A DNA stretch of 64,000 bases from Micromonospora gifhornensis (GTDB taxonomy: Bacteria; Actinomycetota; Actinomycetes; Mycobacteriales; Micromonosporaceae): contig NZ_BOPA01000018.1 in NCBI RefSeq assembly GCF_016863515.1, positions 124,001 to 188,000 on the forward strand, given 5' to 3'. A program made the position numbers and the translations under genes. How positions within the stretch are numbered: the stretch's first letter is position 1; each line of letters opens with the position of its first letter. Positions 44,620-51,984 of the stretch are shown here, one piece after another. The notes below the pieces were generated by a model. The model had not been told where the DNA came from and ran no database searches. It saw nothing but the letters and a program-made list of their open reading frames with translations.

Positions 44620-45410
44620 CGCTTCTTCCTCGCGTTGCGCAGGGCCAGGGCACAGGCGGCGATCCCGGCAACAGCGAGGATGGCGACTGCCGTGACGCCG
44701 ACCGGGGCAGCGGTGAGCGCGTCGCCGCTGCCGAGTTGACGGGCGGTTTCGACGATATAGGTCAGCGGGTTGACCGTGGCGATCAACCGCATCCAGGTCG
44801 CGAGTTCGTCCACCGGAGCGAAGACACCTGTGAAGAAGGACAGCCCGAACACGGCGAGCGGGACCAGTCCGGTGGTGGACGCCGAGGCCGACCGGATCGC
44901 CAGCGCGGTGCTCAGCAGCGCGACACCGAGCCCCAGCGCCACCATCAGCAGCAGCATCGCGAACACCCCGGGCCAGCTCTGCGGCCGGTAGCCGATCACC
45001 GTGGCGCCGACGACCGTGATCACCATCTGTACGACGACCGCGACGAGCGCGGCGACGACCGGGCCGACGAGGAACGGGGTCGTGCTGCCGTGGGCGAGTC
45101 GGAGGCGGTCGAGGTATCCGCTGGTGATGTCGCGCAGCACGAGCGTGCCGGCGGCACCCGCGCCGGTGGCGACCCCGGTGAGCAGGATCAGCGGGAGCAG
45201 GAACGCGATGAAGCCGGTTCCGGGCAGGTAGGAACTGCCGACGGTGCTGAGTTGTCCGGCGTAGACGAGCAGGAAGAACAGGCTCTGCGCGACGGGTGCG
45301 ACGAGCAGCGCGGGTGAGCGGAGCACGGCCCGGGTGGACCGCCGCACGGCCGCGAGGACGACGGGAGTCGGGGTACGCCGAGGTGCGGCGACAGCCAACG
45401 GGAGGGTCAT
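44616..45410 (-). CDS. ABC-2 type transporter permease
   Basis: 264 residues, six predicted membrane helices, with the conserved ABC-2 loop region (LRDITSGYLDRLRLAHGSTTPFLVGPV) and the C-terminal FFTGVFAPVDELATWMRLIATVNPLTYIVETARQL segment typical of DrrB-like permeases. It follows the ATPase by 28 bp and overlaps the TetR gene start (ATGA). It is part of an exporter likely handling a hydrophobic drug or lipid. The substrate is unknown. Confidence 0.92.
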   Translation of the reverse strand: MTLPLAVAAPRRTPTPVVLAAVRRSTRAVLRSPALLVAPVAQSLFFLLVYAGQLSTVGSSYLPGTGFIAFLLPLILLTGVATGAGAAGTLVLRDITSGYLDRLRLAHGSTTPFLVGPVVAALVAVVVQMVITVVGATVIGYRPQSWPGVFAMLLLMVALGLGVALLSTALAIRSASASTTGLVPLAVFGLSFFTGVFAPVDELATWMRLIATVNPLTYIVETARQLGSGDALTAAPVGVTAVAILAVAGIAACALALRNARKKR

Positions 45411-45438
45411 CGGAGAGCCTTTCGGGTAGGGGCGGGTG

Positions 45439-46368
45439 TCAGCGGGCGGCCAGCGCGACGAACACGTCGTCGAGCGAGGGCTCGGAGAGGTGGAGTCCGG
45501 TGATCTCGCCGGCCACGCCTCTGATCTCGGCGAGCGCGTCGCGCAGCGCCGCCGGGTCGTCGGAGATGCCGAGGCGTACCCGGTTGGCGTGGTCGTCGTC
45601 GGCGAGGAAGCCGACGCGGGAGGAGGAGACGAGGGCCGTCGAGGCGGCGTCGGTGGACAGGTCGAGGGTCAGCGTGCGCGTACCCACGCGTTGCTTGAGG
45701 GTGGCCGGGGTGCCCTCGGCGACGACCCGGCCCTCGCGCAGCACCGCGATGTCGGTGGCGAGGACGTCCGCCTCGTGCAGGTCCTGGGTCGAGATGAGCA
45801 GGGTCGTGCCGTCGGAGTTGAGCCGGGTCAGTTCGGCCCAGAAGTCGATGCGGGCGAGCGGGTCGAGGCCGGTGGTCGGCTCGTCCAGGATCACCAACCT
45901 CGGCTCGGCGACCAGTGCCACGGCCAGGTCCAGCTTGCGGCGGGTGCCCCCGGACAGGGTGGCCACCCGGGACGCGCGGTGCTCGCCCAGGCCGAACAGG
46001 TCGAGCAGGTCGCGGGTGCGGCGGGTGCGCTGGCGACGCCCCAGGCCCAGGGCCACCGCCTGGAAGTCGAGCACCTCCGTCGGGGTGGCCAGCGGGTCCA
46101 GGGCGTTCGACTGGGGTGCGAGGCCGATCAGGCGCCCCGCCTCTCGCGGCTGGCGCACCGTGTCGAAGCCGCCGACGCGTACCGAGCCGGAGGTCGGCAC
46201 CCGCAGCGTCGCGATGATCTCCAGCAGCGTCGACTTGCCCGCGCCGTTGTGCCCGAGCACGACGAACCGGCTGCCCGGCTGCACACGAAGCGCGAGGCCG
46301 TCGAGCGCCCGGCGGTTTTCGTAGATCTTGGTGAGCGCGACGGCCTGCACGATCGGATCGGTTGTCAT
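45439..46368 (-). CDS. ABC transporter ATP-binding protein (DrrA-like)
   Basis: A 309-residue ATPase: Walker A GHNGAGKST, Q-loop GLAPQ, signature LSGGTRRKLDLA, Walker B LVILDEPTTGLDP, H-loop replaced by STQDLHEAD (Gln rather than His). The roughly 80-residue C-terminal extension ends EPSLDDVFVALAAR, like the DrrA C-terminal regulatory domain. The Gln in the H-loop position is noted in other DrrA-type ATPases. It is the first gene of the operon with the permease and TetR. The ATG lies 9 bp from the TetR-type palindrome and has no ribosome site, so a leaderless transcript is plausible. Confidence 0.92.
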   Translation of the reverse strand: MTTDPIVQAVALTKIYENRRALDGLALRVQPGSRFVVLGHNGAGKSTLLEIIATLRVPTSGSVRVGGFDTVRQPREAGRLIGLAPQSNALDPLATPTEVLDFQAVALGLGRRQRTRRTRDLLDLFGLGEHRASRVATLSGGTRRKLDLAVALVAEPRLVILDEPTTGLDPLARIDFWAELTRLNSDGTTLLISTQDLHEADVLATDIAVLREGRVVAEGTPATLKQRVGTRTLTLDLSTDAASTALVSSSRVGFLADDDHANRVRLGISDDPAALRDALAEIRGVAGEITGLHLSEPSLDDVFVALAAR

Positions 46369-46377
46369 GTCACCAGA

Positions 46378-46395
46378 CTACCGACCGTTAGGTAG
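46378..46395 (-). promoter_or_regulatory. TetR-type operator of the ABC/TetR operon
   Basis: CTACCTAACGGTCGGTAG (minus strand) is an 18-bp palindrome with 7 of 9 half-site positions conserved, 10-27 bp before the ATPase start, adjacent to TAGTCT as a possible -10. Confidence 0.7.
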
Positions 46396-46492
46396 GGAGG
46401 CGGGTTCGGGGAGCGCCCTCGGTGCCCGGCCCGGGAGGCTCGGGCGTGAAAATCGGATGCCAGGCGTGCGGGCGCGCGTTAGCGTGCCGCCC

Positions 46493-47464
46493 ATGTCCCC
46501 GGTGGAGATCCGGCCATTCGAGGCCGGCGACCTGACGGCGTGCGGCGCGCTGCTGGCACAGCGGCACCGCCGGCAGCGTCTCGCCCAGCCGTTGCTCTCG
46601 CCCCGCTTCGAGGCACCCGAGACCGCCGTCGCCGAGGTGACCGCCGCGTTCAAGGCGCCGGACGCCTCCGGAGCGGTCGCGATCCGGGCCGGCGTACCTG
46701 TCGGGTTCGTGCTCGGTGCGCCGAAGACCTCGCCGCTGTGGGGGCCGAACATCTGGGTGGAAGCGGCCGGCCAGGCGGCCACCGACGCCGAGACGATGCG
46801 CGACCTGTACGCCGCGGCCGCGACCCGCTGGGTCGACGAGGGCCGCACCGCGCACTACGTCGTGGTGCCGGCTGACGACCAGGAACTGGTCCGTGCCTGG
46901 TTCCGGCTCGGCTTCGGCCAGCAGCACGCGCACGCCGTCCGGCCGGCGACGAAGCTGGACACGAAGCCCTTGGCGCAAGACCTGACGGTACGCCGGGCCA
47001 CCCGGGCCGACATCCCGGACCTCGCCCGGCTCGACCTGGAACTACCGACGCACCAGGGCCTTTCCCCGACCTTCTCGGCCGGCCGGATCGGCACCGTCGA
47101 GGAGAGCCTCGCCGACTGGGCCGACGACATCGACAACCCGGAGTACGCCACCTTCGTCGCCGTCCGCGACGGCACGGTGATCGGCTCCGCGATCGGGTGT
47201 GCGCTGGAGAAGTCGAGCAGCCACCTCGGCCCGGCCCGCCCGGACAACGCCGGCTTCCTCGGCTACGCCGCGGTCTTCCCGCCTGCCCGTGGGGCCGGTG
47301 CCGGGCGGGCGCTCGGCACCGCCGTCGTCGACTGGGCCGTAGACAGTGGCTTCGACTGCGTCGTCACCGACTGGCGGGTGACAAACCTGCTGTCCTCACG
47401 CACCTGGCCGAGGCTCGGCTTCACCGAGACGTTCCTGCGGCTGCACCGCACGATCGGTTACTGA
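46493..47464 (+). CDS. Double-GNAT acetyltransferase
   Basis: 323 residues composed of two GNAT folds. The N-terminal one (VEIRPFEAGDLTACGALLAQRHRRQ) is degenerate in the acetyl-CoA loop. The C-terminal one (LTVRRATRADIPDLARLDLEL) is complete, with the loop AAVFPPARGAGAGRALGTAVVDWA and CVVTDWRVTNLLSSRTWPRLGFTETF. The ATG at 46493 has no obvious ribosome site. It is divergent from the TetR-controlled ABC operon. The substrate is unknown. Confidence 0.85.
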   Translation: MSPVEIRPFEAGDLTACGALLAQRHRRQRLAQPLLSPRFEAPETAVAEVTAAFKAPDASGAVAIRAGVPVGFVLGAPKTSPLWGPNIWVEAAGQAATDAETMRDLYAAAATRWVDEGRTAHYVVVPADDQELVRAWFRLGFGQQHAHAVRPATKLDTKPLAQDLTVRRATRADIPDLARLDLELPTHQGLSPTFSAGRIGTVEESLADWADDIDNPEYATFVAVRDGTVIGSAIGCALEKSSSHLGPARPDNAGFLGYAAVFPPARGAGAGRALGTAVVDWAVDSGFDCVVTDWRVTNLLSSRTWPRLGFTETFLRLHRTIGY

Positions 47465-47492
47465 TCTGCGGGCGTCGGCAGCGGCGCGCCGA

Positions 47493-48338
47493 TCACGAGG
47501 GGGTTCCGAAGATCCGGCGTAGCGGGTTCGGGGTCGGGCCCCGGCGGCTCCACTCCCGTGGGTAGCCGAGCGAGACCTCCTCGAACCGTACGCCGTCGTA
47601 GTAGGTCGTCCGGGGGATGTGCAGGTGACCGTAGACCACCGCGGCGGCCCGGAACCGTACGTGCCAGTCGGCGGTGAGGACCGTGCCGCACCACTGCGCG
47701 AACTCCGGGTACCACAGCACCTCGGTGGGCTGGCGCACCAGCGGCCAGTGGTTGACCAGCAGCGTCGGCATCGCCGGATCCGCCGCCGCCAGGCGACGTT
47801 CGGACAGCGCCACCCGGGCATGGCACCAGGCCTCCCGGTCCGGATAGGGGTCCGGGTGCAGCACCATCTCGTCGACGCAGACCACACCCTTGTCGTACGC
47901 CTGGCGCAGTGCCTCCTCCCTGGTGTCCGCGCCCGGCGGCCGGAACGTGTAGTCGTAGAGCAGGAACAGCGGGGCGATCGTCACCGGCCCGCCCGGTCCC
48001 CGCCAGACGGCGTAGTCGTCCTCCGGGGTGAGCACGTCGATGTCCCGGCACATCCGGACCAGCTCCCGGTAGCGGTGCTCGCCGCGCAGCCGCACCGGAT
48101 CCGACGCGTGCGTCCACAGCTCATGGTTGCCGGGTGCCCAGATCACCTGGGCGAACCGGCCGCGCAGCAGGCGCAACGTGCGTTCGATGTCGTCGAAGCG
48201 CTCACCGACGTCACCGGCGACGACCAGCCAGTCGTCGGTGGACTCCGGCTCGATCCGGTCGACGATCTGTCGATTTTCCGCGTACCCGACATGCAGGTCG
48301 CTGGTCGCGAAGAGTGATCCCGCCATCGGGTCGATCAT
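47493..48338 (-). CDS. Calcineurin-like metallophosphoesterase
   Basis: 281 residues with the complete metallophosphoesterase signature: TSDLHVGY (DxH), VVAGDVGE (GDxx), WAPGNHELW (GNHE), VNHWP and YGHLHIPR (GHxH). The start may be the ATG at 48338 or the ATG four codons later. It is a cytoplasmic phosphatase or phosphodiesterase whose substrate is unknown. It is convergent with the double-GNAT gene and sits downstream of, and in the same direction as, the ABC exporter but 78 bp away. Confidence 0.9.
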   Translation of the reverse strand: MIDPMAGSLFATSDLHVGYAENRQIVDRIEPESTDDWLVVAGDVGERFDDIERTLRLLRGRFAQVIWAPGNHELWTHASDPVRLRGEHRYRELVRMCRDIDVLTPEDDYAVWRGPGGPVTIAPLFLLYDYTFRPPGADTREEALRQAYDKGVVCVDEMVLHPDPYPDREAWCHARVALSERRLAAADPAMPTLLVNHWPLVRQPTEVLWYPEFAQWCGTVLTADWHVRFRAAAVVYGHLHIPRTTYYDGVRFEEVSLGYPREWSRRGPTPNPLRRIFGTPS

Positions 48339-48416
48339 CCCAGCCCGGCGGCCGTCGCGGCACCCCTGAAGGTGCCGTCCTGCCGGTCGGGCCGCTGTGT
48401 CGCGTCGAGCCCGGCC

Positions 48417-50210
48417 TCAGGCGGCCAGACTGGCGTAGCGGCCGTTGCGGCTGCTCAGGCTGTGGTGGTCGCCGGCCTCGACGACCCGGCCGTGGTCGAG
48501 CACCACGATCTGGTCGGCGTCGCGGACGGTGGAGAGCCGGTGGGCGATGGTGATCGTGGTACGCCCCTCGGCGAGCGCGTCGAAGGCCCGTTGCACGGCC
48601 CGTTCGGTCTCGGTGTCCAGGGCGCTGGTGGCCTCGTCGAGGACCAGGATCCGCGGGTCACGCAGCAGCGTCCGGGCGATGGCCAGGCGCTGTTTCTCGC
48701 CGCCGGAGAACCGGTGGCCGCGCGAGCCGACCATGGTGTCGTACCCGTCGGGAAGGCCGGCGATCAGGTCGTGGATCTGGGCTGCGCGGGCGGCCTGCTC
48801 GATCTCGGCGTCCGTGGCGTCCGGCCGGGCGTAGCGCAGGTTCTCCCGGACGGTGCTGTGCAGCAGGTACGTCTCCTGACTGACCACGCCGACGATCCCG
48901 GCCAGGTCGGCCAGGCGCAGGTCGCGCAGGTCCACGCCGTCGATGGTGACCCGGCCGGCGGTCGGGTCGTACAGCCGGCTGACCAGCGCGGCGAGGGTGC
49001 TCTTGCCGGAGCCGGTCTCACCGACCACCGCGAGGCGGGCGCCGGCCGGTACGTCGAGGTTGATCCCGGCCAGCGCGGCGGTGTCGTTGCCCGGGTAGGT
49101 GAAGGTGACGTCCTCGAAGCGCACGTGCCCGCGTACCCGGGCGGGATCGAGGCGTACCGGGTCGGCGGGGTCGTCGACGTCGACCGGCAGGTCCAGGTAC
49201 TCGAAGATCCGGGCGAACAGCGCCAGCGACGCGGCCAGCGAGACGCCCACGTTGAGCAGCCCGGTCAGCGGCCGGAACAGGCCGCCCTGCAGGGCGGTGA
49301 AGGCGACCAGGGTGCCGATGCTCAGCGTGCCGGCGGTGCCGGGCAGGCCGGCGGCGAGGTAGATGACGGCGGGTACGGCGGCGAAGATGATGCTCATCGT
49401 GGCCATCCGCCACCGGCCGGCCAGTTCGCTGCGCAACTCCAGGTCGACAAGCCGCTGGGAGGAGGCGGTGAACCGGTCGGTCAGGGCGGGCCCGGTGCCG
49501 AGGGTCTTGGCCAGCTGCACCCCGCTGATCGACAGCCCCTCCTCGACTGTGACGTTGAGGTCGGCGAGTTCGCGTTGGCGTCGGGCGGTGATCTCCCGGC
49601 GCATCCGGGCGACCCGGCGGGTCAGCCAGATCGCCGGTGGCAGTACGACAAGTGAGACCAGGGAGAGCTGCCAGGAGAGCGCCACCATGGCGACCGCGGT
49701 GGCGACCACGGTGGTGAGGTTGGATGCCACGGCGGTGGCGGTGGAGGTGACCACCGACTGCATCCCACCGATGTCGTTGGTGATCCGGGACTGCACCTCT
49801 CCGGTGCGGGTGCGGGTGAAGAAGCCCAGCGACTGCCGCTGGAGGTGTGCGAAGACGTCGGTGCGCAGCCGGTGCATGACCTGTTGACCGACCCGGGTGG
49901 AGATCCAGGTCTGCACCACGCCGAGCACGGCGGTGACGGCGGCCACTGCGACCATGCCGAGGACCAGCCAGACCAGCAGGGACGTATCGCCTTCGGGTAG
50001 GGCGCGGTCGATCACCGTACGCAGCAGGAACGGGGTGGCCATCGCGATGATCGAGGAGGCCACGATGATCGCGGTGACGACGGCCAGCGCGGGCCGGTGG
50101 GGGCTGAAGAGTCGGCCGATGCGGCGCAGTGACACCTGGCGGGCCTGCGCCTTCTCCTCGGCGCTGAGGGTGCGATGGCCGCGGTCGCGGCCGCTGGGGG
50201 AGGGTTCCAA
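48417..50210 (-). CDS. ABC exporter, fused permease and ATPase (MsbA/LmrA type)
   Basis: 597 residues from a TTG at 50210 with GAGGCGG 5 nt upstream. An alternative TTG at 50267 falls inside the putative MarR operator. Residues 20-320 have six transmembrane helices. The nucleotide-binding domain has Walker A GETGSGKST, Q-loop VSQETYLLHSTVREN, signature FSGGEKQRLAIA, Walker B ILVLDEATSALD and the H-loop AHRLST. It likely exports a drug or lipid as a homodimer. It is divergent from a MarR regulator, a common arrangement for repressor-controlled efflux. Confidence 0.93.
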   Translation of the reverse strand: MEPSPSGRDRGHRTLSAEEKAQARQVSLRRIGRLFSPHRPALAVVTAIIVASSIIAMATPFLLRTVIDRALPEGDTSLLVWLVLGMVAVAAVTAVLGVVQTWISTRVGQQVMHRLRTDVFAHLQRQSLGFFTRTRTGEVQSRITNDIGGMQSVVTSTATAVASNLTTVVATAVAMVALSWQLSLVSLVVLPPAIWLTRRVARMRREITARRQRELADLNVTVEEGLSISGVQLAKTLGTGPALTDRFTASSQRLVDLELRSELAGRWRMATMSIIFAAVPAVIYLAAGLPGTAGTLSIGTLVAFTALQGGLFRPLTGLLNVGVSLAASLALFARIFEYLDLPVDVDDPADPVRLDPARVRGHVRFEDVTFTYPGNDTAALAGINLDVPAGARLAVVGETGSGKSTLAALVSRLYDPTAGRVTIDGVDLRDLRLADLAGIVGVVSQETYLLHSTVRENLRYARPDATDAEIEQAARAAQIHDLIAGLPDGYDTMVGSRGHRFSGGEKQRLAIARTLLRDPRILVLDEATSALDTETERAVQRAFDALAEGRTTITIAHRLSTVRDADQIVVLDHGRVVEAGDHHSLSSRNGRYASLAA

Positions 50211-50266
50211 GGGAACCGCCTCTCGTCGGGGATCAGATGCTGAGGTTACCTCTCTATGGGGGTGCA

Positions 50267-50286
50267 ACCGTATCTGGTGTTACGGT
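50267..50286. promoter_or_regulatory. Inverted repeat between the ABC exporter and the MarR gene
   Basis: ACCGTA and TACGGT arms are separated by 8 bp in the 82-bp divergent gap, 6 bp before the MarR start codon. This is the expected place for MarR autoregulation. Confidence 0.6.
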
Positions 50287-50292
50287 ATTCCG

Positions 50293-50724
50293 GTGATCGA
50301 GCCCACCAGCGGCGGCGTCGACGACGAGAGCCTGGCGGAGACCTTCAGGGCGGTGGCGGCCCGGCTGCGCCGGCAGACCCGCGAGGCCCTCGAACCCTGG
50401 GCTGTCACCCCCAGCCAGTCCCGCGCGCTCGGCGTGCTGGCGCGCCTCGGCGAGGCCCGCCCCGGCACGATCGCCGAGCATCTGCGCATCGCGCCCCGCT
50501 CGGCCACCGAGGTCATCGACGACCTTCAGGAACGCGGGTTCGTCACGCGTCGGCCCGACCCGGCCGACCGGCGAGCCACCCTGGTCGCGCTCACCGAGGA
50601 GGGCCGCCGGGTCGGCACCGAGATCCGCGCGGCCCGCCGGGCCGCCGCGGACCGCTTCTTCGGCCACCTCGACGACGCCGACCGGGCCGAACTGACCCGC
50701 ATCCTGCGGACCCTCCGCACCTGA
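50293..50724 (+). CDS. MarR-family transcriptional regulator
   Basis: A 143-residue winged-helix repressor-type protein: a helical dimerisation N-terminus (AETFRAVAARLRRQTREALEPWAVTPSQSRAL), recognition helix (GTIAEHLRIAPRSATEVIDDLQERGFVTR) and wing (PDPADRRATLVALTEEGRRV) of the MarR fold. The GTG start at 50293 lies directly after the inverted repeat. The large upstream open frame on this strand is within the exporter gene and is not coding. It presumably represses the divergent exporter until an aromatic or drug ligand binds. Confidence 0.92.
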   Translation: MIEPTSGGVDDESLAETFRAVAARLRRQTREALEPWAVTPSQSRALGVLARLGEARPGTIAEHLRIAPRSATEVIDDLQERGFVTRRPDPADRRATLVALTEEGRRVGTEIRAARRAAADRFFGHLDDADRAELTRILRTLRT

Positions 50725-50730
50725 CGACCG

Positions 50731-51849
50731 TCAGGCAGCGTGCTCGAGCAGTCGGTGCAGCAGGTCGACGACCTCCTCGGCAGTGAACGCCATGGCGTTC
50801 TCCCCGACGGTCACCTCGAACGCGCACCGGTGCGGGTCCGGCGCCGACCAGGTCCGGCGGAGCATCTCGACGCCGGTCTCGGCGAGCAGGGCCGCGGCGG
50901 CCCGCTCGGCGGCGGCCGGCCCGACGGGCAGGTGGATGTGGAACAGCGGCGTCTGCGGCGGATCCGGCACCACCCGGGCCACCCCGTCGGCCGTGATGGC
51001 CGCGGCGATCGCCAGCGCGTGGTCGCGGTAGGCCGGCAGGCGGGGCAGGCGGGTGTCCAGGCCGTGCAGGGCGGCCAGCGCGAGCGGCCAGGCGTCGTAG
51101 ACGTCGCCACCGAGCCGCCGCCGCCAGATCCGGGCTTCGGCCATAACGTCGGCCGGCCCGGCGAGCACCGCACCACCGGTGCCCTGAAGACCCTTGTAGA
51201 GCGAGACGTACGCGGTGTCGAACAGCGCGGCGATCTCGGCGAACGGCCGCGCGTAGTACGTCTGGGCCTCCCAGAGTCGGGCACCGTCCAGATGGGTCGC
51301 CGCACCGCGGTCACGTACCGCCGTGGTCTGGGCGACCAGGTCGTCCCACTGCGGCAGTTGGCCGCCGATGTCACGCTGCGGAAGCTCCCAGACCACCGCC
51401 GCGAGCGGTTCGCCGACGGCGACCAGGTCGTCGTGGTCCATCAGCCGGTGCCGGTCGCCGGCCGGATGGCAGTGCAACCCGTGTACGACGGCGTACCCCC
51501 GATGTTCCCAGACCTCCAGGTGGGTCTGCGGGTGGGCGGCGAACGCCCGGCGTCCCCGGCAGTCGGCGTGGATGCGCAGGGCTACCTGTTGCGCCATCGT
51601 CCCGGACGGGAAGAACAGCGCCTCCTCCTTGCCGAGCAGCGCGGCGATCCGCCGCTCCAGGGTGGCCACCGGTCCGTCCGGCCCGTGAGGTGGGGTGTCG
51701 GCGTCCACCTGCGCCAGCATCGCGCGCAGCATCTCCTGGGGGCGGCGATGCAGTTCGGAGTGCAGCACCAGGGACCGTCGCACGGTCCGACACATGTCGG
51801 TCGCCGGGCGTCGGCCGGAGTCCTGCGAGGTACGTGGCTCAGCGTTCAT
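50731..51849 (-). CDS. Threonine aldolase-like PLP enzyme
   Basis: A 372-residue fold type I PLP enzyme of the beta-eliminating lyase/threonine aldolase family: GPVATLERRIAALLGKEEALFFPSGTMAQQ, an HLEVWE region, THLDGARLWEAQ (aspartate binding the PLP pyridine) and the PLP lysine in AYVSLYKGLQGTGGAVLAG. The likely reaction is cleavage of L-threonine or L-allo-threonine to glycine and acetaldehyde, or a related beta-hydroxy amino acid aldol cleavage. The start follows a strong nested palindrome by 11 bp. It is convergent with MarR with only a 6-bp gap. Confidence 0.88.
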   Translation of the reverse strand: MNAEPRTSQDSGRRPATDMCRTVRRSLVLHSELHRRPQEMLRAMLAQVDADTPPHGPDGPVATLERRIAALLGKEEALFFPSGTMAQQVALRIHADCRGRRAFAAHPQTHLEVWEHRGYAVVHGLHCHPAGDRHRLMDHDDLVAVGEPLAAVVWELPQRDIGGQLPQWDDLVAQTTAVRDRGAATHLDGARLWEAQTYYARPFAEIAALFDTAYVSLYKGLQGTGGAVLAGPADVMAEARIWRRRLGGDVYDAWPLALAALHGLDTRLPRLPAYRDHALAIAAAITADGVARVVPDPPQTPLFHIHLPVGPAAAERAAAALLAETGVEMLRRTWSAPDPHRCAFEVTVGENAMAFTAEEVVDLLHRLLEHAA

Positions 51850-51860
51850 GCCGGCACCCT

Positions 51861-51892
51861 ACCTTGTTGCCAACTATTGGCAATAGCAAGGT
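51861..51892. promoter_or_regulatory. Nested palindrome upstream of the threonine aldolase-like gene
   Basis: The inner TTGCCAA-CTA-TTGGCAA (51867-51883) is perfect. Outer arms ACCTTG (51861-51866) and CAAGGT (51887-51892) also pair, leaving three unpaired bases on one side. Location and form suggest an operator next to the promoter. Confidence 0.6.
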
Positions 51893-51984
51893 AAAGGCGA
51901 CTGGTGCTGGTCGGGGCAGCGAGCGGGCCCGCCACCGGCGTACCGGCGGCGGGCCCGTGGATCGCCCGGGTCGGGGCTAACGGC

